This document shows, piece after piece, positions 25,970 through 36,695 of a stretch of 64,000 nt of DNA. The stretch is from Paracoccus onchidii. Its GTDB lineage: Bacteria; Pseudomonadota; Alphaproteobacteria; Rhodobacterales; Rhodobacteraceae. The translations under genes were made by a program, and so were the position numbers. Location of the stretch: the NCBI RefSeq assembly GCF_028294535.1, contig NZ_JAQBIE010000009.1:62001-126000 (forward strand), written 5' to 3'. Below the pieces are notes generated by a model. The model was not told the DNA's origin. It ran no database searches and worked only from the letters and a program-made list of their open reading frames with translations. How positions within the stretch are numbered: position 1 is the first letter of the stretch; each line of letters opens with the position of its first letter.

Positions 25970-26302
25970 ATGCGACTGCAAGACCTGGCGGTGGCAGCAT
26001 CACCGGGCTTGATGCTGATCCTGACCACCCTCCCCATCGCGGCCCAGACAGATGCCGGCCGAAACAGCCTGCTTGCGGCCCCCGCAGCGCAAGATCAGGT
26101 CACATCCGGCGAGACACTGCGCGTCGGCGATCACGTCGATATCGGCAGCATCCATCTGGTCCGGCATCCGGGTCGTTATGGGCTGGGCTTGCCACCATCG
26201 GGCAGCGTTTTCGCGGTTGCAAATGACTTTCTGCTGCGTATCGACCCTGACACGGGGCAAATCCTGTCGATCCTGCGCGACGTCAGCACGCTGGTCGACT
26301 AG
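25970..26302 (+). CDS. Small exported protein of unknown function, 110 aa
   Basis: The product begins with a likely signal peptide (about residues 1-25, hydrophobic GLMLILTTLPIAAQ with cleavage near AA|Q), so the mature protein of about 85 residues would be periplasmic. The C-terminal half (RHPGRYGLGLPPSG, then DFLLRIDPDTGQILSILRDV) recalls short exported proteins loosely linked to the RcnB family, common in Rhodobacteraceae. No function can be assigned. It lies 120 nt after mmsB, so co-transcription is possible but not clear. Its TAG shares the palindrome CTAG with the stop of the convergent recN. Confidence 0.75.
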   Translation: MRLQDLAVAASPGLMLILTTLPIAAQTDAGRNSLLAAPAAQDQVTSGETLRVGDHVDIGSIHLVRHPGRYGLGLPPSGSVFAVANDFLLRIDPDTGQILSILRDVSTLVD

Positions 26303-27945
26303 CCCTGCAACAGCGAAATTGCCGCATCCGACGCCGCCTGTGTAATGCGATCCCCCGACAGCATTCGCGCGATTTCTTCGACGCGCTCATCCTGGGACAA
26401 CGCCGATACCGTAGAGGTCGTCATCCCGCTGCTGACTGATTTCGACACCCTGAAATGACATGCGCCCTGGGCTGCCACCTGCGGAGAATGGGTAACGACC
26501 AGCACTTGCGCGTCCTCGGCCAAACGGCCCAGACGTCGCCCGACCGCATCCGCCGTAGCGCCCCCGACCCCCCGGTCGATCTCATCGAAGATCAGCACCA
26601 GGGCATCATTGCCCTTGGCCAGACAGACCTTCAACGCCAACAGGAACCGCGACAATTCCCCGCCCGACGCGATCTTGTCCAACGCTCCGGATGGCGCCCC
26701 GGGATTGGTTGCCACGGTAAAAGCAACGTTGTCATGCCCATCGGGACCGGCATCCATTTCGGTGATCTCGGTCTTGAACACCGCGCGTTCCATACGCAGC
26801 GGGGCCAGTTCGGCCGAAACGGCCTTGTCCAGCGCGATCGCGGCCTTTCGCCTTGCCGCAGCAAGCTCAGCCGCCAACCGGCGATAATCCTGATCGGCGG
26901 CGTCCGCCCGTGCCTGCAAATCGGTGATCTGCTGATCCCCGGCATCCAGACGATCCAGACGCAGGCGCAACTGATCGGACAAACCCGCCAGATCATCGGC
27001 CAAAACCGAATGTTTCCGCGCAAGTGCCCGCATCGCGAAAAGGCGCTCTTCGATGACTTCCAGCGCATAAGGATCGAAATCCATGCCCGACAACGCGTCT
27101 TCGACGCCCTGATAGGCTTCGCCCAGTTCAACCATCGCGCGCGACAAGGCCGCAAGTGGCGCATCCAGCCGTCCATCCGCCTGGTCCGCCGCACCCTCGA
27201 GCCAACGCGATGATTCGACCATGGCCGCCTCGGCCCCGTCCGCACCAAGAAGACCAAGTGCCCGCATCACATCATCCCGGATCCGTTCGGCGGCCTGCAT
27301 GTTGCGTCGGCGCGTGTCCAGATCTGCCTCTTCGCCGGGTTCCGGGGCCAGATCTTCCAGTTCCTGCACCGCGTGCCGCAAGAAATCCTCTTCCTCGCGG
27401 GCGGCAAGCTGTGCGGCGCAGGCATCATCCAGGGCTTGCGCGGCATCCCTGCGCGCAGCCCAGGCCCTGCGGATCCCCGACAGGTCCAGGCCGGCATAGG
27501 AATCCAGCAATGCACGGTGGCCGCGCGCATTCAGCAGCCCGCGATCGTCATGCTGACCATGCAGCTCGACAAGTCGTTCCGACAGGCGGCGCAGCACCTC
27601 ACCCGAAACACGACGATCATTGATATAGCCGGTCTTGCGGCCATCGCCGCCGTTGATCCTGCGCAGAATCACCTGATCATCTTCGACCTCGATGCCTGCC
27701 TCGGCCAAAACGATCCGGGCCGCATGACCTGTTGGCAGATCGAAGACTGCCGTTACCTCGCCCTGTTCGGCCCCCTGGCGCACCAGATCCGCCCGCCCGC
27801 GCCAACCCAGCACGAAGCCCAGACAATCCAAAAGGATAGATTTCCCGGCGCCCGTCTCGCCCGTCAGCACATTCAGGCCGGCCCCGAATTCCAGTTCGAG
27901 CCGGTCGATCAGTAGCATGTCCCGAATGTCCAGTGATCGCAGCAT
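26299..27945 (-). CDS. recN: DNA repair protein RecN
   Basis: RecN is an SMC-like ATPase that acts early in double-strand break repair. The 548-residue protein has Walker A GETGAGKS at residues 29-36 and a central coiled coil. The ABC signature region is ASGGELSRFLLALK and Walker B is LIFDEIDRGVGG near the C-terminal third. VELHGQHD near 128 is typical of RecN. It is the last gene of the minus-strand division cluster, 39 nt after bamD, and ends on the shared CTAG with the convergent small gene. Confidence 0.97.
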   Translation of the reverse strand: MLRSLDIRDMLLIDRLELEFGAGLNVLTGETGAGKSILLDCLGFVLGWRGRADLVRQGAEQGEVTAVFDLPTGHAARIVLAEAGIEVEDDQVILRRINGGDGRKTGYINDRRVSGEVLRRLSERLVELHGQHDDRGLLNARGHRALLDSYAGLDLSGIRRAWAARRDAAQALDDACAAQLAAREEEDFLRHAVQELEDLAPEPGEEADLDTRRRNMQAAERIRDDVMRALGLLGADGAEAAMVESSRWLEGAADQADGRLDAPLAALSRAMVELGEAYQGVEDALSGMDFDPYALEVIEERLFAMRALARKHSVLADDLAGLSDQLRLRLDRLDAGDQQITDLQARADAADQDYRRLAAELAAARRKAAIALDKAVSAELAPLRMERAVFKTEITEMDAGPDGHDNVAFTVATNPGAPSGALDKIASGGELSRFLLALKVCLAKGNDALVLIFDEIDRGVGGATADAVGRRLGRLAEDAQVLVVTHSPQVAAQGACHFRVSKSVSSGMTTSTVSALSQDERVEEIARMLSGDRITQAASDAAISLLQG

Positions 27946-27963
27946 ATGGGCACAAACGGCCGT

Positions 27964-27983
27964 GCCGGCCTGAACTGGCCGGC
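27964..27983 (-). terminator. Short hairpin between bamD and recN
   Basis: GCCGGCC (27964-27970) and GGCCGGC (27977-27983) form a 7-bp stem with a 6-nt loop directly after the bamD stop. There is no T-run. It may lower recN expression or protect the bamD mRNA end. Confidence 0.35.
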
Positions 27984-27984
27984 G

Positions 27985-28842
27985 TTACAGCCACTCTCCT
28001 TGAACCGTCTGGCGATAGACCGTGGTCAGCCAGCTGTCGCCTGTTACGTCAGCCTCCAGCCCCTGGCCGCGCAATTGCCGGTAAGCATCACGATAGAAGG
28101 GCGAGCTTTGATAATTGTGGCCCAGAATCGCGCCCGCGGTCTGCGCCTCGGGGTAAAGCCCCAGGGCCAGATAGGCCTCGACCAGCCGCATCAGGGCTTC
28201 GGGGGTCTGGGTCGTCGTCTGGAACTCTTCGACCACGACGCGGAATCGGCTGATCGACGCAGCATAATGTCCACGCTTCAGGTAATAGCGACCGATTTCC
28301 ATCTCTTTGGCGGCCAGATGGTCAAATGCCAGATCGAATTTCAGAATCGCGCTGCGGGCATATTCGCTGTCGGGATAGCGTTCGATCACTTCCCGCAACG
28401 ATTGCAGCGCCTGGAAGGTCAGACCTTGATCGCGCCCGACCTCGTCGATCTGATCGTAATAGGACAGTGCCAGCAGATATTGCGCATAAGCCGCATCTTC
28501 ATCGCCGGGATAGGTGTCGATGAACCGTTGCGCCGAGGCTCGCGCAACCTCGTAATCTTTTGCGCGATGGCTGGCATAGGCCTGCATGATCAATGCGCGC
28601 TTGGCCCATTCGGAATAGGGGTAGAGGCGCTCGACCTCGCTGAAATAGAAAACCGCGTCCTCGGGTTCGTCGCTGTTTTCCAGCTCGTACTCGCCGCGCT
28701 TGTAAATCTCTTCTGCGGTAAAGCGGTCGAGATTCTTCTTGTCTGCGTCGTTATTCTCAAGTGAGGAACAACCCGCCAAAGTCATCCCCGCCAGCACTGC
28801 AGCCAACAAGGAAGCCGATATTTTCGAGCGCGCCATATTCAC
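27985..28842 (-). CDS. bamD: Outer membrane assembly lipoprotein BamD
   Basis: BamD is an essential lipoprotein of the BAM complex, which folds beta-barrel proteins into the outer membrane. The 285-residue precursor has a signal peptide with lipobox LAGC and the acylated cysteine at residue 25. It then has about five TPR-like helical repeats, with typical motifs such as AEEIYKRGEYELENS and YPYSEWAKRALIMQAYA. Length is normal for alphaproteobacteria. It lies in the minus-strand envelope cluster between lpxC and recN. Confidence 0.95.
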   Translation of the reverse strand: MNMARSKISASLLAAVLAGMTLAGCSSLENNDADKKNLDRFTAEEIYKRGEYELENSDEPEDAVFYFSEVERLYPYSEWAKRALIMQAYASHRAKDYEVARASAQRFIDTYPGDEDAAYAQYLLALSYYDQIDEVGRDQGLTFQALQSLREVIERYPDSEYARSAILKFDLAFDHLAAKEMEIGRYYLKRGHYAASISRFRVVVEEFQTTTQTPEALMRLVEAYLALGLYPEAQTAGAILGHNYQSSPFYRDAYRQLRGQGLEADVTGDSWLTTVYRQTVQGEWL

Positions 28843-29023
28843 CCTGCCCTACGATTCTGCCGTGCGTCGGCCCGCCTGAGGCCGGGCTGCCGGCACGTCC
28901 TAGCATAGAACTTCGGGGGGCGCAAAATGGCAATCCGTTGAATTTCGCGTGGAATTGATCCCGAATGGGATGCGGCCCGAAGCGAACGCCCCGAACCGCA
29001 TATGCCACTTATGTGATTTAACC

Positions 29024-29956
29024 TCAGACTGCCAGCAGGATCGGATGGGCCCGATCTGCATAAGAGGCGACGCCTGCGCCGGGAAGCCGTGTTTCGAGCG
29101 CATCCGAGCACACTTCCCATTCCCAAGCGGTTGGATCAGCGAACAGCGCCCGCAGCAGGCGGTTGGTCATGGCATGACCCGCGCGATGCCCCGTATATCG
29201 CGCCAGCAGCGGAGCGCCGGCCAGATACAGGTCACCCATCGCATCCAGCATCTTGTGGCGAACAGCTTCGTCACTGTGGCGCAGCCCGCCCGGCGACAGG
29301 ACCCGGGCACCATCAACGACAACCGCGTTCAGATAGGTGCCGCCAAGCGCCAGCCCGTTCTTGCGCATCGCCTCGACATCGGACTGACGACAGAAAGTCC
29401 GGCTGTCGGCCAGTTCGCGCAGGAACGCGCCATTCGCCATGTCCAGCCGTTTTTCCTGATGTCCGATGGCAGCATCGTCGAAATCGATCTGGAAGTCGAT
29501 TTCCAGATGATCCGCGGGCGACAGCCGGGCGAAGGCCTCGCCATCGCGCACCTCTACGGGGCGCAAGACGCGGATCGCGCGCAGCTTGGCGGGTTGCATC
29601 CGGATACCTGCCTCAAGGATAGCGTGCACGAAAGGTGCCGAGGAGCCATCCAGAATCGGCACTTCCGGACCGTTCACCATGATCAGGGCATTGTGAATGC
29701 CGGTGCCGGCCAGCGCAGCCATCACATGTTCGACGGTCGACAGCGTGACACCTTTGCCATTGTCCATCAGCGTGCACAGCTTCGACGGGGTCACATTGTC
29801 CCAGCGCGCTTCGATATCAACGGAAGGTGTCAGATCGGTCCGGCGAAACACGATGCCATGCCCAACCGGGGCGGGCACGATATCCAGACGGGTTGATGCA
29901 CCAGAGTGCAAACCCACCCCGGTAAAGCTGACCATCTTTTTCAACGTTGCCTGCAT
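29024..29956 (-). CDS. lpxC: UDP-3-O-acyl-N-acetylglucosamine deacetylase
   Basis: LpxC is the zinc deacetylase that commits UDP-GlcNAc to lipid A synthesis. The 310-residue protein is full length. Metal-site elements are visible: the histidine in LSTVEHVMAAL near residue 76, and VRHKMLDAMGDLYLAG near 231, where the family has its second His and Asp. It shows that the organism makes lipopolysaccharide. The gene is separated from ftsZ by a strong terminator, so it is probably read from its own promoter. Confidence 0.96.
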   Translation of the reverse strand: MQATLKKMVSFTGVGLHSGASTRLDIVPAPVGHGIVFRRTDLTPSVDIEARWDNVTPSKLCTLMDNGKGVTLSTVEHVMAALAGTGIHNALIMVNGPEVPILDGSSAPFVHAILEAGIRMQPAKLRAIRVLRPVEVRDGEAFARLSPADHLEIDFQIDFDDAAIGHQEKRLDMANGAFLRELADSRTFCRQSDVEAMRKNGLALGGTYLNAVVVDGARVLSPGGLRHSDEAVRHKMLDAMGDLYLAGAPLLARYTGHRAGHAMTNRLLRALFADPTAWEWEVCSDALETRLPGAGVASYADRAHPILLAV

Positions 29957-30011
29957 GACGACACTGCCTTCAAAATCTTGATGCCGGGGTCGAAACGCCC
30001 CGGTGCAGTAT

Positions 30012-30040
30012 CAGCTAGGCGCAGCGGGCAAATCCTTCAA
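30012..30040 (-). promoter_or_regulatory. Candidate promoter of lpxC
   Basis: On the minus strand TTGAAG (30040-30035) and TAGCTG (30017-30012) are 17 nt apart and about 55 nt upstream of the lpxC ATG. The -10 match is only moderate. A separate promoter is expected because a terminator closes the ftsZ transcript just upstream. Confidence 0.3.
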
Positions 30041-30120
30041 TTAACGAATTGTAACCACATGAAACATTCATGGATTATCGCTAACACCGGCAGGACATCC
30101 AGGATGTAAGTCATTGTTAT

Positions 30121-30151
30121 AAAAACGAAAAAGGCCGCACAAGGCGGCCTT
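30121..30151 (-). terminator. Intrinsic terminator of ftsZ
   Basis: On the minus strand AAGGCCGC and GCGGCCTT (30151-30144 and 30138-30131) form an 8-bp stem with a 5-nt loop. It is followed by TTTCGTTTTT (30130-30121). It lies 36 nt past the ftsZ stop and is one of the best intrinsic terminators in the window. Confidence 0.8.
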
Positions 30152-30186
30152 CGAGAATTCGCAAATGTGACAGGCTTGTAATATGA

Positions 30187-31830
<1,644 letters not shown>

Positions 31831-32052
31831 GGTTTCCGCCTGTTTTTCGCTGTTCTCACCGAGCCGTGCCGCCCGTTCGAATCCCCCGGGTATTCCCGTC
31901 AATCGTAACGCCTAGCAGCTGTCGCGTCACCTAGAAAAGGGGGCGCAGACGCAAAATATGGGATATGCCGATCCTGCAATCGGCGGCATCTTGCCAATCG
32001 CGCAGAATATGGTGGGCGCAGCATAGCGCCCCCATAAATCAAAATTGTTCAA
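31831..32052. other. 222-nt gap between ftsA and ftsZ
   Basis: The gap carries no convincing gene. A short GC hairpin (32014-32031, 6-bp stem) lies just after ftsA. The remainder probably includes an ftsZ promoter, but I could not single out a good -35/-10 pair. The spacing suggests ftsZ can be transcribed separately from ftsQA. Confidence 0.45.
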
Positions 32053-33387
32053 TCACCAGTTGTTCTTGAACCACATATATGCGCGCCTCAGGCTGCGTGC
32101 GGGATAGGCCTCGGCGGGCATCTCGAAGTCCCACCATTCGTCCTGTGGATGTGCCGCAAACAACGCCAACCCGACAGCGCTGGAAAAGCTTGGATCGGTC
32201 AACTGATGTGCAAGCCCATCGATTCGCAACGGTCGTCCGCAGCGGATATTCGGCCCGAGGATCCGCGCGGCCAGCCCGTCCAGTCCGGGAATCTGGCTGC
32301 CACCGCCAGTCAGCACGATCTGCTGGCTGGGCATATAATCGAAACCCGCCGCATCCAGAACCTGGCGGACATTTTCCAGAATTTCTTCGACCCGGGGCCG
32401 CATCACACCGATAATATCGGCGCGGCTGACGGTCCGCCGGTCTGCCTCCCAGTCGCCCGTTTCGCCGCCGACCTCGATCATGTCGCGATCATCGCGCCCC
32501 GTCGCCTCGACCCCGCCATTCAGGGTTTTCAGACGCTCGGCCGTGGCCAGAGGCACGCGCAGACCCTGCGCAATATCCTGCGTGATCAGATTGCCGCCGA
32601 TCTGCACGTTATCGGAAAAGATCATGTGCTTCTTGACGAAAATCGACACGCCCGTGCCGCCGCCGCCAAAATCGACACAAGCGGCACCCAGCTCCTGCTC
32701 ATCCTCGACCAGGCTGGCCCGCGCAGAGGCATAGGATGCCGAGGCCACACCAGCCAGTTCCAGGTCGCAACGACGGATACATTGCACGATATTGCCAATC
32801 ACATCGCCATCGACCGTCAGCACATGCATGTCACAAGCCAGCTTGTTGCCCAGATGATCGCGCGGATCACCCAGCCCGCTGCGGTTATCGACCGCAAAAT
32901 TGACCGGCTGGGCGTGCAGGACCTCGCGACCGCGACCGAAATCAGGTGTATCACAGGCGGCCAGGACCGATGCGACATCATGTTCGGACACTTTGCCCGA
33001 ATCCAGCACGATCTCTCCGGCCAGGCCATAAGAGGCAGGGCGCCCGCCAGACAAACAGGCAATCACATGATCGACGCGCACACCGGCCACCTTCTGTGCA
33101 GCCGCAACCACGGTGCGGATGGCACGCTCGGTTTCGGCCATCGTCTCGATTTCGCCGTAGCGGACCCCCCGTGATCGCGTCGAGGCCGCACCGATCACCC
33201 GAAAATTCGCCTGCCCCGCCATCGGCCCGACACCATCCGTTTCACGAAAGGTTCCGGTGCCGTCAAAACGCAACACCATGCAGGCGATCTTGGACGTGCC
33301 GATATCCAGAATACCGATGACCCCGCGCTGCAAGGCGGCACGGCGGATGTTCCGCATGGCCCGTTGTGTCTGATACAGTTCGGTCAT
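32053..33387 (-). CDS. ftsA: Cell division protein FtsA
   Basis: FtsA is the actin-like ATPase that ties FtsZ filaments to the membrane and recruits later division proteins. The 444-residue protein has the actin-fold elements GILDIGTSKIACMVLRF near the N-terminus and VDFGGGGTGVSIFVKK near 218. VLTGGGSQIPGLDGLA is near 358. The C-terminus (SLRRAYMWFKNNW) is the amphipathic membrane-binding helix. It starts 6 nt after the ftsQ stop, so the genes are co-transcribed. Confidence 0.96.
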   Translation of the reverse strand: MTELYQTQRAMRNIRRAALQRGVIGILDIGTSKIACMVLRFDGTGTFRETDGVGPMAGQANFRVIGAASTRSRGVRYGEIETMAETERAIRTVVAAAQKVAGVRVDHVIACLSGGRPASYGLAGEIVLDSGKVSEHDVASVLAACDTPDFGRGREVLHAQPVNFAVDNRSGLGDPRDHLGNKLACDMHVLTVDGDVIGNIVQCIRRCDLELAGVASASYASARASLVEDEQELGAACVDFGGGGTGVSIFVKKHMIFSDNVQIGGNLITQDIAQGLRVPLATAERLKTLNGGVEATGRDDRDMIEVGGETGDWEADRRTVSRADIIGVMRPRVEEILENVRQVLDAAGFDYMPSQQIVLTGGGSQIPGLDGLAARILGPNIRCGRPLRIDGLAHQLTDPSFSSAVGLALFAAHPQDEWWDFEMPAEAYPARSLRRAYMWFKNNW

Positions 33388-33393
33388 CGTTAC

Positions 33394-34350
33394 TCAGCCC
33401 CCCTTCTTGCCCTCGTCAAGAACATTCCCGTCCGGTCCCAGCGCCGGCAAGCCGCGCGCCAGCCGCACAGTGTTGCGCGCATCCAGCCCCAGTCGCAGCA
33501 CCGGACGCGAAGGATCGCGCAGATCGACGACCTTGATGTCACGACCCAGCATGTCTTCGCTGCGATTCAGGGTCATGGCCGCCTCGAGGGCGATCACCGC
33601 ACCCTCGGCCGGCAGCATGATCCGTTGGTCATAATCCAGAACCAGATCCCAGCGCCGTTCCCCTTGCCGGACCAGACCGCGAACACGGGGCAGGATCGGG
33701 CCCGCGGCATCCAACAGCGCCAAAGCCTCTTGCGTGACCAGGTCGGCGCCCTCGCCCGCAATCAGGGGCAAATCGGGGCGGACATCACGTGCGGTCACAC
33801 TGGCGACGCGGTGACCATTTTCATCCAGGATCTCGATGCCGCGCCGGTGCCGCCACAGCAAGGCCGGTTCTCGTTCGGTCACGACAGCCGAAAGAATGCC
33901 GCCGGGCTTGATCCGCAGATCAATGCTTTCGATCGCGTCAAGCTGCATCACCTGCAATCGCAACGCCGGCAGATCGATATCAAAGCTCGAGGCGGGAAGA
34001 TCGACCGGCAGCATCGCCCGCAATGCCTTGTCGACAACCGGGCTTGCGCCTTCGACTGTCATCATGCGGACCTGAAATTCCTCGCGGCTTTGAACCTTGT
34101 CGATCACCCCCGAAATGCCGTCGTTCAGCGCGGCGCGGCGATCTTCATTTGCCAGCCAGACCCCCGCGGTCATCGCCACCAGAAAGGCCGGCACGCCGAC
34201 CCGGACGATCCGGCGATAAAGTGGCTTCAGCCACATTCGCTCCAACCGGTATTTCAACCGCGACGGGGCCGGATCACGCCGAATGCGCGGCGGTTGGGCG
34301 GCGTCAACTTCGGGGCGACGGGGCGGGCGGTGATCGATCACGACTGGCAC
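33394..34350 (-). CDS. ftsQ: Cell division protein FtsQ
   Basis: FtsQ is a bitopic inner-membrane protein that links early and late division proteins. The 318-residue product has a basic cytoplasmic N-terminus (about 1-47), one membrane helix (VGVPAFLVAMTAGVWLA, about 51-67), a POTRA region and a beta domain. It starts with GTG at 34350, well supported by GGTGGAGG 7 nt upstream. It overlaps the end of ddl by 13 nt and ends 6 nt before ftsA. Confidence 0.94.
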   Translation of the reverse strand: MPVVIDHRPPRRPEVDAAQPPRIRRDPAPSRLKYRLERMWLKPLYRRIVRVGVPAFLVAMTAGVWLANEDRRAALNDGISGVIDKVQSREEFQVRMMTVEGASPVVDKALRAMLPVDLPASSFDIDLPALRLQVMQLDAIESIDLRIKPGGILSAVVTEREPALLWRHRRGIEILDENGHRVASVTARDVRPDLPLIAGEGADLVTQEALALLDAAGPILPRVRGLVRQGERRWDLVLDYDQRIMLPAEGAVIALEAAMTLNRSEDMLGRDIKVVDLRDPSRPVLRLGLDARNTVRLARGLPALGPDGNVLDEGKKGG

Positions 34351-35312
34351 AGCGCATCCTCCACCATCCAGCGCATCAATGCCGGAAAGTCCAGCCCCGC
34401 ATGCGCCGCCTGCTCGGGCGCCAAAGATGTCGGCGTCATGCCCGGCTGGGTATTCACCTCAAGCAGAATCAACCCGGCAAGGCCGCGACTTTCATCCCAG
34501 CGGAAATCTGTGCGCGACAGACCCTTGCAGCCAAGCGCATCATGCGCGCGCACCGCATAATCCAGACAAGCATCCCTGATGTCATCGGGCACTTGCGCGG
34601 GAATGACATGCCGGGATCCACCCACGGTGTATTTCGCGTCATAATCATACCAGCCATCCGTCAGGATTTCGGTGACTCCAAGCGCGCGCGCCCCCAGAAC
34701 GGCGGTGGTCAGTTCGCGCCCCGGTGCGAATGTTTCAACCATCACCCTGTCCGGCATCGAATCGGACAGTTGGGGCGGCTGATTCGCACCGTCATGAACG
34801 ATATAGACCCCGACAGACGAACCTTCGTCATTGGGTTTCACCACATAGGGCGGCGCAAGGACATGCCGGCGCGACACCTCGGCGGCATCGGCAATCACGC
34901 TTTCGACCACGGGCAGACCGGCATCGCGAAACGCCTGCTTGGCGACGGTCTTGTCCATCGCCATTGCCGAGGCCAGCACCCCGGAATGGGTATAAGGCAG
35001 CCCCAGCCATTCAAGGATACCCTGAACGCAGCCATCCTCGCCCCAGCGACCATGAAGCGCATTGAAGACCACATCGGGACGCAACGCCGAAAGGCGTGCG
35101 ACGAAATCTTCGCCGCGATCCGCCCCGAGTTCAATCTCGGTTACCTGATAGCCCGCCACCCGCAGCGCATTCGCGCATTCACGCCCCGATGACAGCGACA
35201 CCTCGCGCTCGGCAGAGGGACCACCCATCAGAACTGCAACGGTGTGGGCTGTCCTGCTCGACCTGCCCGCCACTTTTGTGCCTTTCGCGCCCGGCTTGCC
35301 CGGACCTTTCAT
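34338..35312 (-). CDS. ddl: D-alanine--D-alanine ligase
   Basis: Ddl makes the D-Ala-D-Ala dipeptide that ends the peptidoglycan stem. The protein is an ATP-grasp ligase with VLMGGPSAEREVSLSSGREC near the N-terminus, YVVKPNDEGSSVGVYIV in the middle and ILLEVNTQPGMTPTSLAPEQ near the C-terminus. From the ATG at 35312 it has 324 residues. A GTG at 35273, with AAAGG 7 nt upstream, would give 311 residues, closer to the usual length, and may be the real start. The stop overlaps ftsQ. Confidence 0.95.
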   Translation of the reverse strand: MKGPGKPGAKGTKVAGRSSRTAHTVAVLMGGPSAEREVSLSSGRECANALRVAGYQVTEIELGADRGEDFVARLSALRPDVVFNALHGRWGEDGCVQGILEWLGLPYTHSGVLASAMAMDKTVAKQAFRDAGLPVVESVIADAAEVSRRHVLAPPYVVKPNDEGSSVGVYIVHDGANQPPQLSDSMPDRVMVETFAPGRELTTAVLGARALGVTEILTDGWYDYDAKYTVGGSRHVIPAQVPDDIRDACLDYAVRAHDALGCKGLSRTDFRWDESRGLAGLILLEVNTQPGMTPTSLAPEQAAHAGLDFPALMRWMVEDALCQS

Positions 35313-35442
35313 CTGTCGCGCGACCGGGTTGTTCCCGGCTCTGCGCCCTGTGTCGCAAAGATACCCGTAAAGCGCAGATCACAAAAGAACAATTTTCGCC
35401 GCTGACGCGATTTATGGGTCAGGGAACCCGGCATGGTGCCTG

Positions 35443-36363
35443 TCAACTGTCACCGATGCGGATGACTTCCCATTGCAACAGATGACCGCTGCTTTCCTGC
35501 ACGCGTTTTCTGACCAGCTCGCCCAAAGCCTCGAGATCGGCGGCAGTGGCATTATCGGCGTTCAGCAGGAAGTTCGGATGTTTTTCAGACATCTGGGCAC
35601 CACCCAGCCGATGACCACGCAGGCCCGCACCATCGATCAGCGACCAGGCTTTCATGTCATGCGTATCATCGGCGCGCCCGGTCGAACTGAAACCCGCAGG
35701 GTTGCGGAAGGTCGATCCTGCGCTGCGATCCCTGGTCGGCTGGGTCGCATCGCGCTTGGCCAATTGCTGAGCCATGCGTGCATGCAGATCCTCTGGCTCG
35801 GCCCTCGTGGCGCGAAAGGTCGCCCCGGTCAGCACCCAACCATCAGCCAGGCTCGAATGGCGATACCCGAATTCCAGGTCCTCTGGTGTCAGTGTGACCG
35901 TATTGCCCTGGCGCGTGACGGCCTGTGCAGACACGAGGTGATCGGCGACATAGGAACCGTAGCAGCCGGCATTCATGCGGACCGCGCCGCCGATACTGCC
36001 GGGAATCGTGCGCAGGAAGGTCAGGTCCAGCCCGGCATCCGCCGCCCGTCTTGCGACATGGGCATCCAGCGCGGCGGCGCCCGCCGTCACGGTATCGCCT
36101 TCGATCGCAATCGCATTGAACCCCCGTCCCAGGCGAATCACGACACCCCGGATTCCGCCATCACGCACGATCAGGTTGCTGCCGACCCCCATGGGAAACA
36201 CCGGAACCGCCGGATCCAGCCCCGACAGGAAATCGCCAAGATCCTGTGGATCCGCGGGTTGAAACAACCAATCGGCCGGACCCCCGACCCGCAACCAGGT
36301 CAGGCTGTCCAGCGGACGATTCTCGGTCAACGCTCCACGAGGAGCAGGAAGCTGTTCTGTCAT
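35443..36363 (-). CDS. murB: UDP-N-acetylenolpyruvoylglucosamine reductase
   Basis: MurB reduces the enolpyruvyl group to give UDP-MurNAc, using NADPH and FAD. The 306-residue protein has the FAD-binding segment [20 protein letters not shown] near 57. The catalytic serine region is [10 protein letters not shown] near 216, and the C-terminal [20 protein letters not shown] is typical. I chose ATG 36363 ([12 protein letters not shown]); the longer frame adds 14 unconserved residues. A 130-nt gap separates it from ddl. Confidence 0.96.
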   Translation of the reverse strand: MTEQLPAPRGALTENRPLDSLTWLRVGGPADWLFQPADPQDLGDFLSGLDPAVPVFPMGVGSNLIVRDGGIRGVVIRLGRGFNAIAIEGDTVTAGAAALDAHVARRAADAGLDLTFLRTIPGSIGGAVRMNAGCYGSYVADHLVSAQAVTRQGNTVTLTPEDLEFGYRHSSLADGWVLTGATFRATRAEPEDLHARMAQQLAKRDATQPTRDRSAGSTFRNPAGFSSTGRADDTHDMKAWSLIDGAGLRGHRLGGAQMSEKHPNFLLNADNATAADLEALGELVRKRVQESSGHLLQWEVIRIGDS

Positions 36364-36437
36364 GAAGTTCAGGTATCCAGCCCGCCAACCGGCGTCAATA
36401 TACACGGGTGGCCAGTCACGTCCCGATCATTCCCGGA

Positions 36438-36695
36438 TCATTCCAGCGGCGCAATGCCGCCATCCTGCCGCTGTTGCCGTGGCGGTCGCAACAACAGCGC
36501 CAGCCCCAGCGCGAACCCCGCCGCGCCCGCCATCGGGCCCCAGTTCAGCGTCACAAGACCCAGAACCGGCACACCAAACGCGATCAACCCCCAGAACACC
36601 CGCAGGTCGCCAACCTCGCCCCGCCGCGGCAAGGCGATCGCCAGGATCAACCACGCGCAGGACATGCCCAAGGCTATGATCTGGACCGAGGTCAC
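36438..36695 (-). CDS. DUF2484 small membrane protein
   Basis: The 85-residue protein has about three membrane segments ([53 protein letters not shown]) and a charged tail. It matches the DUF2484 type found between murC and murB in Rhodobacteraceae, and its function is unknown. The GTG at 36695 overlaps the murC stop in a GTGA, so it is translated in step with murC. Its fixed place suggests a role in wall synthesis or division, which is inference. Confidence 0.78.
   Translation of the reverse strand: MTSVQIIALGMSCAWLILAIALPRRGEVGDLRVFWGLIAFGVPVLGLVTLNWGPMAGAAGFALGLALLLRPPRQQRQDGGIAPLE

Noticed and set aside
31866..31890. GTTCGAATCCC, like a tRNA T-loop
   Set aside because: Neither strand gives an acceptor stem, D-arm or anticodon arm around it.
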